Assembly (NCBI RefSeq): GCF_016107575.1 | Contig: NZ_JABAST010000015.1 | Location: 1 to 64,000 of the forward strand | Direction: 5' to 3' | From: Psychrobacter faecalis | GTDB taxonomy: Bacteria > Pseudomonadota > Gammaproteobacteria > Pseudomonadales > Moraxellaceae | Length of the DNA: 64,000 nucleotides | Shown: one piece after another, positions 63,717-64,000 of the stretch | Layout: each line of letters starts with the position of its first letter | How positions within the stretch are numbered: the first letter of the stretch is position 1 | Notes under the pieces: generated by a model | Seen by the model: only the letters and a program-made list of their open reading frames with translations | What the model was told of the DNA's origin: nothing | The model's database searches: none | Program-made: the position numbers and the translations under genes

Positions 63717-63953
63717 TTAATTAAAAGCTGTAAACACGTGAGTACAGTCATCACAGCGATACTGCTTATTGATCAGCATCGGTAAAGCGGTGTTTGATTG
63801 AGCCATCTCGATCAGGGTTGCGATAGCAGTACCTGTAATCACACCGATCACAGGATGCACTCTGAATGATTTGCATAGACTGTTACCAAGACCGATCAGC
63901 ACAGTAGGAGACAGCAGCTCATCGATCAAACGGTCGTGAGTACCATCAGTCAT
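63717..63953 (-). CDS. Small island protein with C-terminal CxxC
   Basis: I do not recognise this 78-residue protein. It has a hydrophobic middle (PVIGVITGTAIATLIEM, about residues 33-50), which might be a membrane or amphipathic helix, and a C-terminal RCDDCTHVF with a CxxC. ATG 63953 has GGTG about eight bases upstream; an in-frame GTG at 63962 is a second option. It precedes the DUF932 gene by about 50 bases and probably belongs to the same module. The sequence to the window edge shows nothing more. Confidence 0.55.
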   Translation of the reverse strand: MTDGTHDRLIDELLSPTVLIGLGNSLCKSFRVHPVIGVITGTAIATLIEMAQSNTALPMLINKQYRCDDCTHVFTAFN

Positions 63954-64000
63954 CTCATACACCGCTAATGACTGACAACGTGGTCATACTGGTTTCATAA

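Larger units (their letters stand above)
39154..64000. mobile_element. Integrated genomic island at tRNA-Leu (right end not in window)
   Basis: The island begins at the 3' end of tRNA-Leu with a P4-like integrase. It carries restriction, a catabolic cargo, an IS3 element, and an AlpA/RDF-like/YqaJ/DUF932 module of the kind found on integrative elements. Much of the sequence looks more AT-rich than the core region. I saw no second copy of the tRNA 3' end, so the right border is likely beyond 64000. Confidence 0.7.

Noticed and set aside
39240-64000. CRISPR array in the accessory region
   Set aside because: No regular repeat-spacer pattern seen; the only tandem repeats are the short ones at 57644-57692.
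41241-64000. Second copy of the tRNA-Leu 3' end as attR
   Set aside because: No match to the acceptor/T-arm end was seen by eye; the right border is probably beyond the window.

Overview
The window looks like chromosome from a Moraxellaceae gammaproteobacterium, most likely Psychrobacter. The grounds are moderate-to-low GC, the gene orders petABC-sspA-sspB and dcd/apbC/metG, a FadL-like porin, a TsdA thiosulfate dehydrogenase and the general style of the proteins. This is inference from recognised families; no database was searched.

Positions 1-39240 are mostly core chromosome. In order they carry a FadL/OmpP1 porin, slyX, a solitary tnpB element between slyX and uup, the cytochrome bc1 operon petABC, sspA-sspB, dcd, a DUF2804 protein, a small unrecognised protein, apbC/mrp and mgtE. 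Next comes a ketone-body module: scoA-scoB-bdh, divergent from a GntP-type permease. After metG there is a TrpXYZ-like ABC importer with two tandem binding-protein paralogues. A sulfur/redox block follows: a TtrS/TtrR-like two-component pair divergent from a tri-heme cytochrome c and tsdA, then a YdeP-type molybdopterin oxidoreductase with fdhD. The core part ends with a solute:sodium symporter, a 44-residue companion protein, tRNA-Cys and tRNA-Leu.

From the 3' end of tRNA-Leu(TAA) at 39240 to the window edge the content is that of an integrated genomic island. A P4-like tyrosine integrase lies beside the tRNA. It is followed by a defence segment: a possible PD-(D/E)xK protein, a DUF262/DUF1524 GmrSD-like nuclease, a type I restriction-modification operon hsdM-hsdS-hsdR with a YgjP/DUF45 metallopeptidase, and a membrane protein facing a CoiA-like nuclease. 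Next is a catabolic cargo segment: an NCS1 permease, a PuuE-like cyclic-amide hydrolase, an IS3 insertion and an NTF2-flavin monooxygenase fusion. Last is a recombination module: AlpA regulator, RDF/metal-binding protein, YqaJ exonuclease, DUF932 protein and a small CxxC protein. No second copy of the tRNA-Leu 3' end was seen, so the island probably continues past 64000.

The points I find most worth following are: (1) the TtrSR-like sensor beside TsdA, whose product is tetrathionate; (2) the NCS1/PuuE-like/flavin-monooxygenase cargo, which suggests catabolism of an unidentified N-heterocycle; (3) the unrecognised membrane protein paired with a CoiA-like nuclease in the defence segment; (4) the solitary TnpB with a displaced RuvC-II glutamate; and (5) the very small transporter companion protein.
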